From the NCBI GenBank assembly GCA_021432605.1, contig MU271143.1, forward strand, positions 3,481,277-3,545,276: a stretch of 64,000 bases of DNA, in the 5' to 3' direction. Below, piece after piece: positions 10,775 through 21,099 of this stretch. Under the pieces are notes generated by a model. The model did no database searches and was not told the origin of the DNA. It saw only the letters and a program-made list of their open reading frames with translations. Numbering within the stretch: the stretch's first letter is position 1; every line of letters starts with the position of its first letter. The position numbers were made by a program, and so were the translations under genes. The stretch comes from Coniochaeta sp. PMI_546 (lineage: Eukaryota > Ascomycota > Sordariomycetes > Coniochaetales > Coniochaetaceae).

Positions 10775-11583
10775 TGGATGGTGTACTAGAATATGCTATA
10801 AGGTGGTCTGAATAAACAGTTGCAAGTCCTCAGCCGTAGTTAACGCTGGTGATCGTGATCAATGTTTTCGTAATTTTGATGAGCTTCTTCTTGTCCCCTA
10901 TGAAGTACAAACTCTTGAGGAAATTGGCGATCATTATGTCTTCGGAAGAGTCAGGCAACACTCAGGCGAGCTCTATGAACCTATCTACCATCCATGTTAC
11001 TGTGGAAAAGAGCGATGCCGAGGCGGTTACAGTAGGGCTGAGGACCCATCCGGGATGGATCCGCCTCAACGCCCCGAGGCAGACCCACTACCGGACAAGG
11101 TACAGGATCCACAGCGGCCAAAACGGCGGAACCACAACGGGATATCGAACGCCGAAGCGCCGGCCAGCCAACCAGATACTCCAGGTATTGATGCCGAGGC
11201 TTGGAAATTGCCTCAGGATCCGCATCTTTAACATGGCCAGCTATTACACGTGTATTGAAAACCCGGATGATAAGGGCCCTGTTGAAATGTACTGTTTCAC
11301 CGATACAAGACACGATGCGGCATTTGGCACGTCATTTGACACCCAGATAAGCTTGAACAATGGGACAAGGATCGCCGAGTCGTGTCCCTATGGATTCCGT
11401 AGAACGGACACAGCAACCCTGGCTTCATCCATGCCGATGAGGCGGCTCCAATGTTAGCCTCGGCGTTGGGAGAGAATGCAGACCTATATGATGCTGTTGA
11501 ACCTTGTGATGCTATGCTGGAAGCTCAAGCACAGTCGTCGATGACAGTTCCCCCAGCTCTATGCCTCCCATCCCTTATCAAGC
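10775..11583. promoter_or_regulatory. Divergent promoter, b5R and P450
   Basis: The 809 bp between the two start codons. It must hold promoters for both genes, and just before the P450 start there is a pyrimidine-rich leader (tcccccagctctatgcctcccatccctt). A plus-strand open frame from ATG 10936 to 11457 (173 codons) and an overlapping frame rich in Pro/Asp/Arg look partly coding but match nothing. They could be a decayed gene or a chance GC-rich open frame. Confidence 0.4.
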
Positions 11584-13353
11584 ATGACTTCAAAGCAGTT
11601 TTACCTCTTGGGCGAGGCGCCCTCAACAGCCAGAACCATCGAGTTTCCGCAGTCAACAGACTTTGAAGATTTGCAACACATCGTCGCATCGCATTTCGCC
11701 GTGGTTGAGCCTAACGGTAAGAAAGAACTTGGCATTTCAATCCATAAAGATGCACAGTAACTAAATGGTTTCAGGCGTTGGTTTTGTCTATGATGACTCC
11801 AGGCTCACAGCCGTGTCCGAAGTACTGGAATCAGATGGCCCGATAGCCCTCACCATCGACGGAAAAGCAATACGTGAGGTACCAGGGCCAGCCGGCATCC
11901 CGTACTTCGGCAACTATCTCGAGATCTTCCCCGACCATCTCGGCAATCACCAAAGACTGTTTGAGAAGTACGGTCCCCTAATCGTGACAAACAACATGGG
12001 AAGCAAAATCTATCAAACCAACGACCCCAAGCTCTCCCAGATAGTCTTCTCGGAGGACCACTATTTCACCAAACACATCGTCCCCGGCCATCCGCTGCAC
12101 CCCATCAAGTCACAAGAAGCTGGCGTCTTCCTAGGCGACACCGACACGGAGGAATGGCGCCAGGCACACAAGTTCCTCCCGCCAGCTCTAGGACCAAAGG
12201 CCGTCAGACACTATGCCCCCACGATGCAGAGGTCGGTTGAGGATGCGTTCAAGGTCTTTGACAAGTTGGACGAGCAGGAAGAAGCTTTCAACGTCTACCA
12301 GTACATGTTGAAGCTCGGGTCACAGGCAGTTGGAAAGCTCGTCCTAGGAATGGACTTTGAGCACTTCACTTCTGTTGATGCTCCTCTGCACGAGATGGTC
12401 CTCCAGATTGCGCATACTCTGGAGCTGAACAAGCGGATTTCTTCCATGGGGGCATGGTATGCAAAGATGCCGTTTGGGGACCCCAAGAAATTGCGCCAAT
12501 CAAAAGCGAGGATAGAGGAGTTGATGGGGGAGTCGATCGCCAGGGCGGCCAAAGGCAAAGGAGGTGACCTGGAACTCCAGGATGCTGCTCTCAAGGCCGA
12601 AAATGTCGTTGGTATGTATTATTCTTACGCCCGGGCTCCATGGGTGGGATGCTAACACTATGATAAGACTATTTCCTTCGGGCGACGGACAACAAAGGCA
12701 ATAAGCTGGCTCCAGCGCAGTTTGCTCCGGCGCTACTAGTGGCCACCGGCGCTGGCTTCACAACCACATCTTCCCTGCTATCCTGGCTTATCTACAGCCT
12801 GGTCAAATATCCAGGCAACCAAGAACGCCTCTTCCAGGAATTAATTGATCACGACTGGGATGAGAACACCCAAGTCACCGCGGACCGCACGAACGAGCTC
12901 TCCTTCCTGGACAAGTTCATCAAGGAGACGCAGCGCCGCCACAACCCGTCCTACCAGCCTGCCCGGACCTCTAAAGTCGATATGATCCTGCCGGGCGGCT
13001 ATAAGCTTCCGAAGGGCTCGGTCGTCATCCCCGCTCTGCACCACATCCACAACAATCCGGAGCTGTGGGATAACCCTGCCCGGTTCGACCCTGATCGCTG
13101 GGACACGGAGCAGGTCAAGAACAGGCCGGCCGGGTCATACATCCCGTTCGCGATGGGGCCACGCATGTGCGTGGGTTTCAATTTCGCCCTCCAAGAAATC
13201 AAGGTCTTCTTGCCGAAGCTCGTCTATCGGTATAAGTTCACCTTGGCGCAGGAGGGTCCAGTCGAGTACGATCCCTACTTCCAGTTGATCCGTCCAAATA
13301 ACCTCTATGTCCGAGCAGAGAGGAGGGTTAAATGGCCTCCGAAGTCAGAGTAG
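11584..13353 (+). CDS. Cytochrome P450, soluble N-terminus
   Basis: Three exons: 11584-11716, 11775-12611 and 12668-13353. The introns are 58 and 56 nt (GTAAGA..CAG, GTATGT..AAG; the second has a GCTAAC branch). The protein is 551 residues. P450 landmarks: proline hinge VPGPAGIP (about residue 84), I-helix AGFTTT, K-helix ExxR as ETQR, meander PARFDPDRW, and haem loop FAMGPRMCVG with its Cys ligand. The first 80 residues are not a membrane anchor: they hold a mixed strand/helix segment (FYLLG, DFEDLQHIVASHF, GPIALTIDGKAIREV) that looks like a small beta-grasp-type domain. Without an anchor the enzyme may be soluble, as in the CYP505 and BM3 class, though no fused reductase follows. Start chosen at 11584 because it extends the open frame through the first intron. 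It is divergent from a b5/b5-reductase gene, a plausible redox partner. Substrate unknown. Confidence 0.88.
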
Positions 13354-15331
13354 AGGAGATGTAAATGTTTGGCTTGGATAGAGGATAATAATAATCAACG
13401 TTAGACATGATGATCTCGCCCCTTTGACTCGTAGGTCGATTCTTTCATGCTAATCTTGACTCTCGTTCGGCATTCTTGCCAGTCCGCCTGCTCAGATGAG
13501 AAAAGAAAATTAACGACTTATCGCGCCGTTCTTCGGAAAAACTCCATATGCGTCTGGTAGGTTCATAGCACATTTGGGCGACGCAGAACTAGATCCGCTG
13601 CCATTGGACAATCCGTTTGCCGTGATGAGACAAATATTATGTTCGCGACACTTTCATGATGACAAGCTATAGATGTGGCCATGGTATCCTAGACGAGATA
13701 CCAATCGCTCCTGCCGTTCCAACTCCCATCCTCCCAGATTTACCCTGCGTCAAGACTCACGAGGGACAACGCAGAGGTCGCACTGGTATTATGGTCTCAA
13801 AAGGGTTTAGTGATGCTTCAAAAGTGTAGATTAATGCTTTCAAAATGTATGGCGTGAGACGTATCAGTGTTAGTGTTGTTTGTGGTGCTAATTAGTGCGA
13901 ACTTTGCTAGAAGAACAATTAGTCGGTATCTGTTCGAGTCACGCGCGTCCATAGGAACAGTAATGAGGATTTCCAACATGAGCCTTTAAGGTAACAGTTT
14001 TCCACCCAGAGGCCTTTGAAACAGTCAATGCCAACTCATCACAGCCACAGTCCAACGCGATATCAGACACGACACTAGCCTACTGCTGGACATAGACACA
14101 ATGCACATCCTCAACCTAACTTCTCTATCCACTACACAGGGCATGGACGCTGATTTCCGACATTTCATCATAGAAGAGGCGCTAGCTCACACAATCACGC
14201 AGCTGAGCACTTTATGGATCGATGGGGAGTGAACTAATACAAGCCGTGGTCTATATTTACTCTTGTACTTCAATAGACTCATCAGCAGATAGGTTCATCG
14301 GAGACAACCATTGTTTGCACAAGCGACTAGATCATATATACACAGGCATTGTCACCGTAGTAAGGACAATTCAGTTCTGCCTAACACGACAGCTTTGATC
14401 TGGTCCGGCAGACGAGATGCTTCTTGAAGCGCCATCCTGAACCCCGGCTTCAGGTTTTACCGTGCCTCAAGTCTCACATGCACCAAGCCTGGTCAAAGTG
14501 AATAGACAACAAATCTTCGATGGCACCAATCTAAAAATATCCTCAATTTTCTAGAGGCATGCAGGATGGATTTCGGATTCTATCTTGAACGCCAAGCTTG
14601 AGCTAGTCTTGTCTAGAGCTCGTAGAGGTCAAGAGACTGAATTCCATGCCAGCCCAGTGCCAAGCCTGGCTGAGCATGTCTTCCGGCCAGGCACATCTCA
14701 ACATTGAAAATCAGATGTTCGCAAGTTTGCTTGACACCAAAACAGGCGAAGTCTCTTGCAACAATGCTGCCCATTTGCGGATGGCGTCAAAGATATGCCC
14801 CGATTGAGCCTCGAAAGGCATTTCGAGTAATGGCAACCAATTACGTACCTAGAGTGCTCGGGAGATCAACCGGACCGTGGATCATGGGGTCGGGCAGGCA
14901 GGGCTGGACTGCAAGAAGCTCCGATATGATGCCTGGGGGCAGAAATAACGTCCTTTCCTGGCGTTAATTGGACGCCTGTCGGGCAGTGTCTATCCAACAA
15001 CAAGACTAGGAGACAGCCTCAACTCCGAACATATTCCGACCAGAAAGGGCTGAGATTTTTGATATCTCGCTCGCCCAAAGAGTGAAATAGTAGTATCAAA
15101 GTCGAAGGCATATAAAGTGTCTGAGGAAATCTGGTACGGAGGTGACTGAACTGAGAGTCACTGCACCGCATCTAGTCAGCTTATAGTTTGTGCCCTCTGC
15201 TATTGGAACTCTTTGATACTTAAGGAAAGCAATCTGCTCTTCATCTCCCTGTTGTCTCTGTAGTTTTCGCTAAGTCAGTCTTCACCTTGTCGTGACTGCA
15301 CCCTCTCTCATACTTGGGCTTAGTCCATAAA
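13354..15331. other. Long intergenic stretch
   Basis: About 2 kb with no supportable gene. An 87-codon frame at 14704-14967 has no motif. The last 250 bp are pyrimidine-rich and lead into the tyrosinase-like gene, so they probably carry its promoter and leader. No repeat ends or RNA genes were found. Confidence 0.4.
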
Positions 15332-18300
15332 ATGGTTCAGATGATCCGGACTTCAGCCAACCGGACGGGATGGGCTCGCACCCTCCTTGTTGCATTCTGC
15401 GTGCAGCTGTCTCTGTGGCCCAGTCCTGCTGTCGCTGATCCTGACCATGTGACTGATACGGCAAACTGGCTTCAGCTGCCGGTCTCTTCCATTGACGGCT
15501 TCTTCCCGACGCCATGGGCGTGCGGCGACCCGGCACCGAACCCGCAGAGCATACTGCAATTCCACAGGAACTGGCATTGCACCAACCCTGACCGGGGAAC
15601 AAGCGACTGGGGCCGTCGCTTCTTCGGCTTCCACAGGCAGTTCCTGCAGGGATATGACAGGTATCTCGCGTCGATAGGCGAGGCCTACATCCAGACCTGG
15701 GCCGCCGGACAGGGCGCGCAAATCCCAGTGCAGCACGGCACCCGACCCAAGAACGCGCTTTGCTCGACCTGCTTAGATCTTGATAACAGCTTCAAGGTGC
15801 CCGCCGTCGGGGGAACGCTCAACACGTTCACATCGGTCGCTGACATTGGGGCAGCGATTGTCGGCTGGCACAACTCCAACCACGGACGCATCGCTACCTC
15901 CAGCTGTGCCGGTGCATGTGGCTCCGACACTACCTTGCAGTGCGGCGACATGAATTGTCCCCGGACCTCCCCTCGGGATCCGATCTTCTACCGCTACCAC
16001 CACATCTTTGACGATGTGCAGAACGCTTGGTACACGCTGCAGCCTGTGGACATTGCTATTGTCCTCGATCGCTCAGGCAGCATGTCATCTCCAGCCACGG
16101 CCAACGGCCCCATCAGCAAACTAGACGCTGCCAAAGCCGCCGCCAGTCTGTTTTCCGACTTGCTTGAAGATGGGTCTTCCCACAAAATGGGCATGGTGTC
16201 TTTTTCCACCACGGCAACTGATCCGCCCGATATGCCCCTGACAGACGTCTCAGGGGCTCCTGCAGCTTTGTCGGCGGCATTGGCTGGTGTCCAGGCTGCC
16301 GGGTTAACGAGCATCGGTGATGGGTTGAAGAAAGCCCAGACTCTGATCAGTAGTGGAGCACAGCAGAGGAAGGCCATACTCCTCTTGACGGATGGAATAG
16401 AGAATACTGGCCCATTCATTGCAGATGTCAAGCAGGCTTTGGGTGATACACACGTCTGTTCAGTCGGGTTTGGAGCACCCTGGGACCTGGACGGTGCGAA
16501 GCTGCAAGCACTGAGTGAGAGCCAAGGCGGCATTTACAGCAGTACTGTGAACGATTTGGAACTGAAGAAATTCTTCGTGTTCTGCTTCGCTAACATTTTC
16601 GACACCTTCGTCGGGGAGGACCCCTTTCACACGCTGCCAGCACACGATCTGTCCTCGGCTCCACTAGTCCACCATGCCTTGCTGGATGAGAAGATCACCT
16701 TTGTCTTGAGCTGGAACAGCACGAATCCAGCGGCAAACCTCCGGCTCGCGATCACGACCCCTTCAGGTAGCACCCTCCATTTGGACTCACCAGGAGTGCA
16801 GAGCAAGTTCGGGCCTTCCTGGCACGTGGTGAAGGTGACCAAGTTGCCCGTCTATGGTGAAAGAGACGGCGACTGGACAGCTCGTGCCGTCCGGCCCTTT
16901 GACACATACGTCAATGGCTTCACTTCACGTTCTTTCGCCAACGCATCGCAAGGAGTCAAGTTGGTGCAGAACGAGATCGCTGCGCTCTGTCCGCAGGGGT
17001 GTAATCGAACTCTGTACTACGAGGACTTTTGCGAAAGCGATGAGACTTTTGAGGCAATGACGTCCATCTATGCGTCTGCTGTTTTCGGACAGACCAATCT
17101 GGGCACCATCACCCGCCCAGCTAATGCCACCGCCTTTGCAGAGGCTTTGGACCGCGGTAACTTCGATCTCCTGGTGTACAGCTCCCAATACAACGACACT
17201 GTGCAACCGTACGATGGCGTTCTGACTAGCTTGCTGTGCGGCGGAAGTTTCAAGGCTATCATCAGTGAAGGTCGCAGCGTCAGCAGCGCAGCCTCTATCC
17301 TGCGCTGCGCAGGCGCTGTGAAGAGTGGAGGATATATTAGCGGAAACTACACGGGCAATTTCACGCGCATCTTCCCATCGACATCGCAGCTCTTGGACGG
17401 TCCAGCCACCCTGCAAGCGCCTCTGTCATGCGTCATAAAGTCCTCTTATGGCCTCCAACCTGCCAAGCCGGGCAACTCCTCAATCGAAGCGACCTTTGAC
17501 AACGGGACCCCTGCCGTGATCGCCACCGGAAAGGCAGGGATCGCAGAGGATTACTTCATCACTGTCCTCGCGCGCTCGACGGGATACCTCAAGCCGTTCC
17601 TCTACCGCAATAACAGCTATACCCTCGAGCCGCTTACTCCAACCTTCCACATCCCGTTCACGCACTGGCCCGACTGCGGCTACTCTCGCATCAACGCCAC
17701 CGTGGACGTCACGCGTCCCCTCACGAGCCTCGCCAAGATCCTCTCCCAGTCCCAAAAGTACGCAAACACCACGTCCGGGACCGTCGACCCCGACGCCGGC
17801 CCTCGCGCCCAACTCATCGCCGGTCTCCCCGGCGGCGCCCCTACCATCCCGACCGAGACCACGACCTTCCCGCTGTACGACGACGGCACGCACGGCGACA
17901 CGACGGCGGACGACCACTACTGGAGCATCACCCTGCCGGCCAACTACACCGCCGTCGACGGCGACTACCAGCTGCACGCTCATTTCACCCTGTGCCAGAC
18001 GAGCCCGTGCGGTAAGGAGACGTGCGTGCGCCGCGAGGCGCAGCAGACCATCACAGTCATCACGTCGATCGACAGTGGCGGTACGAAAGTCTCGGTGGTG
18101 GACGTCACGGAGGGGTATGGATCGTCGAAGCGGACGAAGCTGATCAGGATCCGACCGCTTGATGCCAACGGGACGCCTCTAGGTCCAGGCCTAGGGGGCC
18201 ATTTGGTTGTGACTCCCGAGGGCGGTGTGGTGGTTGAGAGTGTGACGGATTATGATCACAAGGGAACATATGAGATCAAGGTTAGCTACGATACGACTGG

Positions 18301-18373
18301 ATATAACAGTCCGGCGGTGACGGTGGGCTTGTATGGGCGTATAACCAAGGGGGTGAGGATTCCCTTAGCCTGA
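15332..18373 (+). CDS. Secreted tyrosinase-like/VWA fusion
   Basis: A 1013-residue intronless protein starting at the ATG in cataaaATGg. Residues 1-35 are a signal peptide (hydrophobic core TLLVAFCVQLSL, cut near AVA-DPD). Residues 70-235 resemble the tyrosinase/haemocyanin di-copper domain: FFGFHRQFL (copper-A helix), GWHNSNH (copper-B HxxxH) and DPIFYRYHH (last copper-B His). The second copper-A His, nine residues before His101, is replaced by Asp92. Residues 240-425 are a von Willebrand A domain with MIDAS residues Asp246-x-Ser-x-Ser and a LLTDG strand. A beta-sandwich follows (about 440-530). Later regions contain a YDDGTHGDTTADDHYWS segment, a motif known from VWA proteins with a choice-of-anchor-type domain. 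Many N-x-S/T sites agree with secretion. There is no clear GPI or membrane end. Role unknown: a wall or extracellular oxidase, an adhesion scaffold, or a metal-binding pseudoenzyme. Confidence 0.82.
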   Translation: MVQMIRTSANRTGWARTLLVAFCVQLSLWPSPAVADPDHVTDTANWLQLPVSSIDGFFPTPWACGDPAPNPQSILQFHRNWHCTNPDRGTSDWGRRFFGFHRQFLQGYDRYLASIGEAYIQTWAAGQGAQIPVQHGTRPKNALCSTCLDLDNSFKVPAVGGTLNTFTSVADIGAAIVGWHNSNHGRIATSSCAGACGSDTTLQCGDMNCPRTSPRDPIFYRYHHIFDDVQNAWYTLQPVDIAIVLDRSGSMSSPATANGPISKLDAAKAAASLFSDLLEDGSSHKMGMVSFSTTATDPPDMPLTDVSGAPAALSAALAGVQAAGLTSIGDGLKKAQTLISSGAQQRKAILLLTDGIENTGPFIADVKQALGDTHVCSVGFGAPWDLDGAKLQALSESQGGIYSSTVNDLELKKFFVFCFANIFDTFVGEDPFHTLPAHDLSSAPLVHHALLDEKITFVLSWNSTNPAANLRLAITTPSGSTLHLDSPGVQSKFGPSWHVVKVTKLPVYGERDGDWTARAVRPFDTYVNGFTSRSFANASQGVKLVQNEIAALCPQGCNRTLYYEDFCESDETFEAMTSIYASAVFGQTNLGTITRPANATAFAEALDRGNFDLLVYSSQYNDTVQPYDGVLTSLLCGGSFKAIISEGRSVSSAASILRCAGAVKSGGYISGNYTGNFTRIFPSTSQLLDGPATLQAPLSCVIKSSYGLQPAKPGNSSIEATFDNGTPAVIATGKAGIAEDYFITVLARSTGYLKPFLYRNNSYTLEPLTPTFHIPFTHWPDCGYSRINATVDVTRPLTSLAKILSQSQKYANTTSGTVDPDAGPRAQLIAGLPGGAPTIPTETTTFPLYDDGTHGDTTADDHYWSITLPANYTAVDGDYQLHAHFTLCQTSPCGKETCVRREAQQTITVITSIDSGGTKVSVVDVTEGYGSSKRTKLIRIRPLDANGTPLGPGLGGHLVVTPEGGVVVESVTDYDHKGTYEIKVSYDTTGYNSPAVTVGLYGRITKGVRIPLA

Positions 18374-18871
18374 GAACCGTGAGATGCAGGGGTGGGAAGG
18401 ATGCTGAGATGGCTCAAGCTACTTGGCCTGGAAAGAAACACTAGTTTACGTCTTGGTGATGCGCTAGTCCACAGCGTCAATCTCCGTTAGCTTACTCGTT
18501 TAGTTCGTATCCATAGCACTATCTGTACCGCTATTGATGGACTCCACTAAGTGCAGCAAATGTGTTGGCCCGTTTACTGAACATTTGCTGGTGCTAGACC
18601 GGAAAGAATGAATGGATCTCGAAAAACACAGCTGAATTATCGAAAAAAAATCCTTCCAGAATGGCGACAGCGTGGGTGACATTGTATGGCCTAGGCCTTA
18701 GCCTGATCGGTATAAACACTCGATCGTATATGAATGCGATGCATGCCATTCTTTGCTTATGTGTTGTTGTGGTTACATCTAATTTCTCGATTTCGTGATT
18801 GTTGAGTTTGTGTACTAATTACTGTCATTTTTGATTGACATTCCGTTCGTTCAAAGATTCTAAATCTCATC
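18374..18871. other. Intergenic
   Basis: A 3' flank and promoter of about 500 bp between the two secreted-protein genes. The end is AT-rich with a pyrimidine-rich leader. No other feature is seen. Confidence 0.4.
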
Positions 18872-20056
18872 ATGTATTCGAAGCGACTGTTGTCTGCATT
18901 CGGATTGGCAGCCTTCGTCTCTGCTGCCGAAGCCGGTTCCTGTAACGCCGATAATTGCTTGCGAGGTACGTCAATTCAATTGGAAGAACTCAAAGTACAC
19001 TGAATTGCGACGATCAACATATCGACATCGAAAGCCACAAGTAATATTTATATGAAACTCATTCTCACTCACTCCTCACAGCAATCCGAGCAACCACACG
19101 CCTCGCACAGGCATCCATTGACTGTGCAGCAGTCTTCGACGTCACTGTCACACCCAGCACAGTGTAGGTCTGATCCGAACGAATTTCGTTTCTGATCAGT
19201 GGTGATTGACCTGATTTATAGCACCGTTACCGAGTACTCGACCGTGTCGGAAATCGACACCGTGACGATCCCTACCACTCTTGTCCAGACCGTTCATGAT
19301 ACCCTCACTACCGTGGTGCGCGTCACGTCGACCGTGGAAGCCTCGGAAACCGTGACCATTCAGCCAGCAAAGAGAGCTGTATCGTCCGACGTCCCGGCCT
19401 ATGCCTCCCCATGCTCCGGTGTTGCTCGCTTCTCCACTGCGTGCTCGTGCATCGGCGTCACAGCCAAGACGGTCACTGCTGCCGCTCCTTCAACCACTCT
19501 GACCCTCCCCGCCACAAGCACCATCTTTACAAGCATCATTGAGCCCGTCGAGACCGCCTGCGATGTCTTCGAAGATGCCACAGTCACCGAGTCAACCGTT
19601 GCCGCCACCGTGACGAGCACGGTGCTGACAACAGTGACACCCGTACCCCAGTCCGTCACTGGTGTCCTGCAGTTCACAGCCACCGGACAGTCATACTACG
19701 TCACCCATTACGACTCCAGCGGCATCTCGTACGCCACCGCATCGACCAACGTCGCCGACGCCATCCAAATCACCCTCGACGCGAGCGGCCAGCTCTGGTA
19801 CGGCAGCAAGGTAGCCAAGGGCAACCCCCCAGGAACCTCCACCCTGCAGCTGTTCTTCGTCGACCCGTCGGTGGCGACCACCACCCGCACGCCTCTCACC
19901 TGCTCCAGGGACTCGACCAATGCCCTGACGTGCGGATTCGGCGACCCGACGGTGGACTTTGTCTTCTCGCTCCGGTCGAATAACTTCATTTACGGCGGGA
20001 CGCGGGCCAACTTGCAGGCTGCGGGATATCCGATCATCACTTTGATTCTGACTTAA
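18872..20056 (+). CDS. Secreted Ser/Thr/Val-rich wall protein
   Basis: Three exons: 18872-18965, 19082-19163 and 19222-20056. Introns are 116 and 58 nt. The protein is 336 residues. Residues 1-21 are a signal peptide (ending AAEA). A short Cys-containing segment (SCNADNCLRAI ... DCAAVF) resembles the start of many fungal secreted proteins. Then come long runs of Thr/Val-rich sequence with repeated TVT or TVTEY-like motifs (about residues 48-110 and 145-190), expected to be O-glycosylated and extended. The last 130 residues are a compact domain rich in Gly, Tyr and Ser (FTATGQSYYVTHYDSSG, DASGQLWYG). No GPI-attachment tail is evident. It lies 0.5 kb from the tyrosinase-like gene on the same strand, so both encode secreted surface proteins, though co-regulation is only a guess. 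Confidence 0.8.
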
Positions 20057-21099
20057 ATTGCCGTTGCTGGGTGGCGCGCTTCTCAACGATGGATGGCGTC
20101 TTTTGACGTGGGTTGGCTGCTTACTCTTCCAAGCAGACGACTGTGTCATAGTTTAGCAAGCACCTTTCAATCTCATGAGAATATTGTTCTTTTTTTCGCA
20201 CCTGTCTTCGTATACACGTTTCTTTTTGTTTATTCTGCCGTCTTTGAATTTTTGATCCTTGCTATCATCGAGTAGAGGCGGTGGCAAGGAGCTCAACTTT
20301 ACATGCAATATTCGTTTTGTTCCAAATGCTACCGGCATCGAGCGTAGGAATGAGCTACACATAGGCCATACCTGCGGCTTCTCTGTCTGCCCCAGTCGTA
20401 GCTTGGGCCTCTGGGAAATTCGCGTTCAACGAGCACTATGCCCAAGGCGACACTGTAGCTCCGCCGGGCAATTCGGGTGGGTTCGGTACATATTGGACGC
20501 CCCTGGTCTATGCATATAATAGACCGAGATATTGAACCTTGTTGGCATTTTGAACGACCAATCATGAATGTATATCTCTATCAAGTACCCTTTTGGAACG
20601 AGGTTGAGTGGCGTTTCCTTCTTGTTTGAGCATCCTATCTCGGAGTGTTATTTCTGCTACCTGTGGCATACTGTGCGGTTCTGATTCTATTATACTAGAC
20701 ATGTTTTGGTGTTTCACAGTTTTATGATCCGATGTATATGTAGCTTTGCGATCCATTGAATTCGTTTCAGTCGGAGGCACCGGATATCCTGTGAGGAGGC
20801 TCCTCTTCGTCTAACTATAATTAAAGATCACGATAGCAGTGCAACTTGTTCGAGCGATGCCACTAATCTTGTAAAGTTGGCTACAATACAATGCTAGGGA
20901 GCTATAGGGCTTCCTACTATGTGTCAACCGCATCAACTTGGGAAACGCCGGTGGTGATAAATGTGGCGACCAAATGCAAAGCACCTATGTGATCCTAGTT
21001 GCACTAGAGATGTTTTTTATAACAAATATGAGTGGGTCGTCGGCCGAGACAATATGTCTTAGTAGTCTCATGCAGTATTCGTGGTGTCCATTTCCCATC
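20057..21099. other. Intergenic between convergent genes
   Basis: About 1 kb holding the 3' flanks of the wall-protein gene (plus) and the helicase gene (minus). Only short open frames without motifs are present. Confidence 0.4.

Noticed and set aside
15314-15331. Start of the tyrosinase-like gene at TTG 15314
   Set aside because: Not an ATG; the ATG at 15332 has a good context and is followed by a clear signal peptide.
9329-20056. A secondary-metabolite gene cluster built on the P450 and tyrosinase-like genes
   Set aside because: No PKS, NRPS, terpene synthase or dedicated transporter is present, and a 2 kb gap separates the groups.
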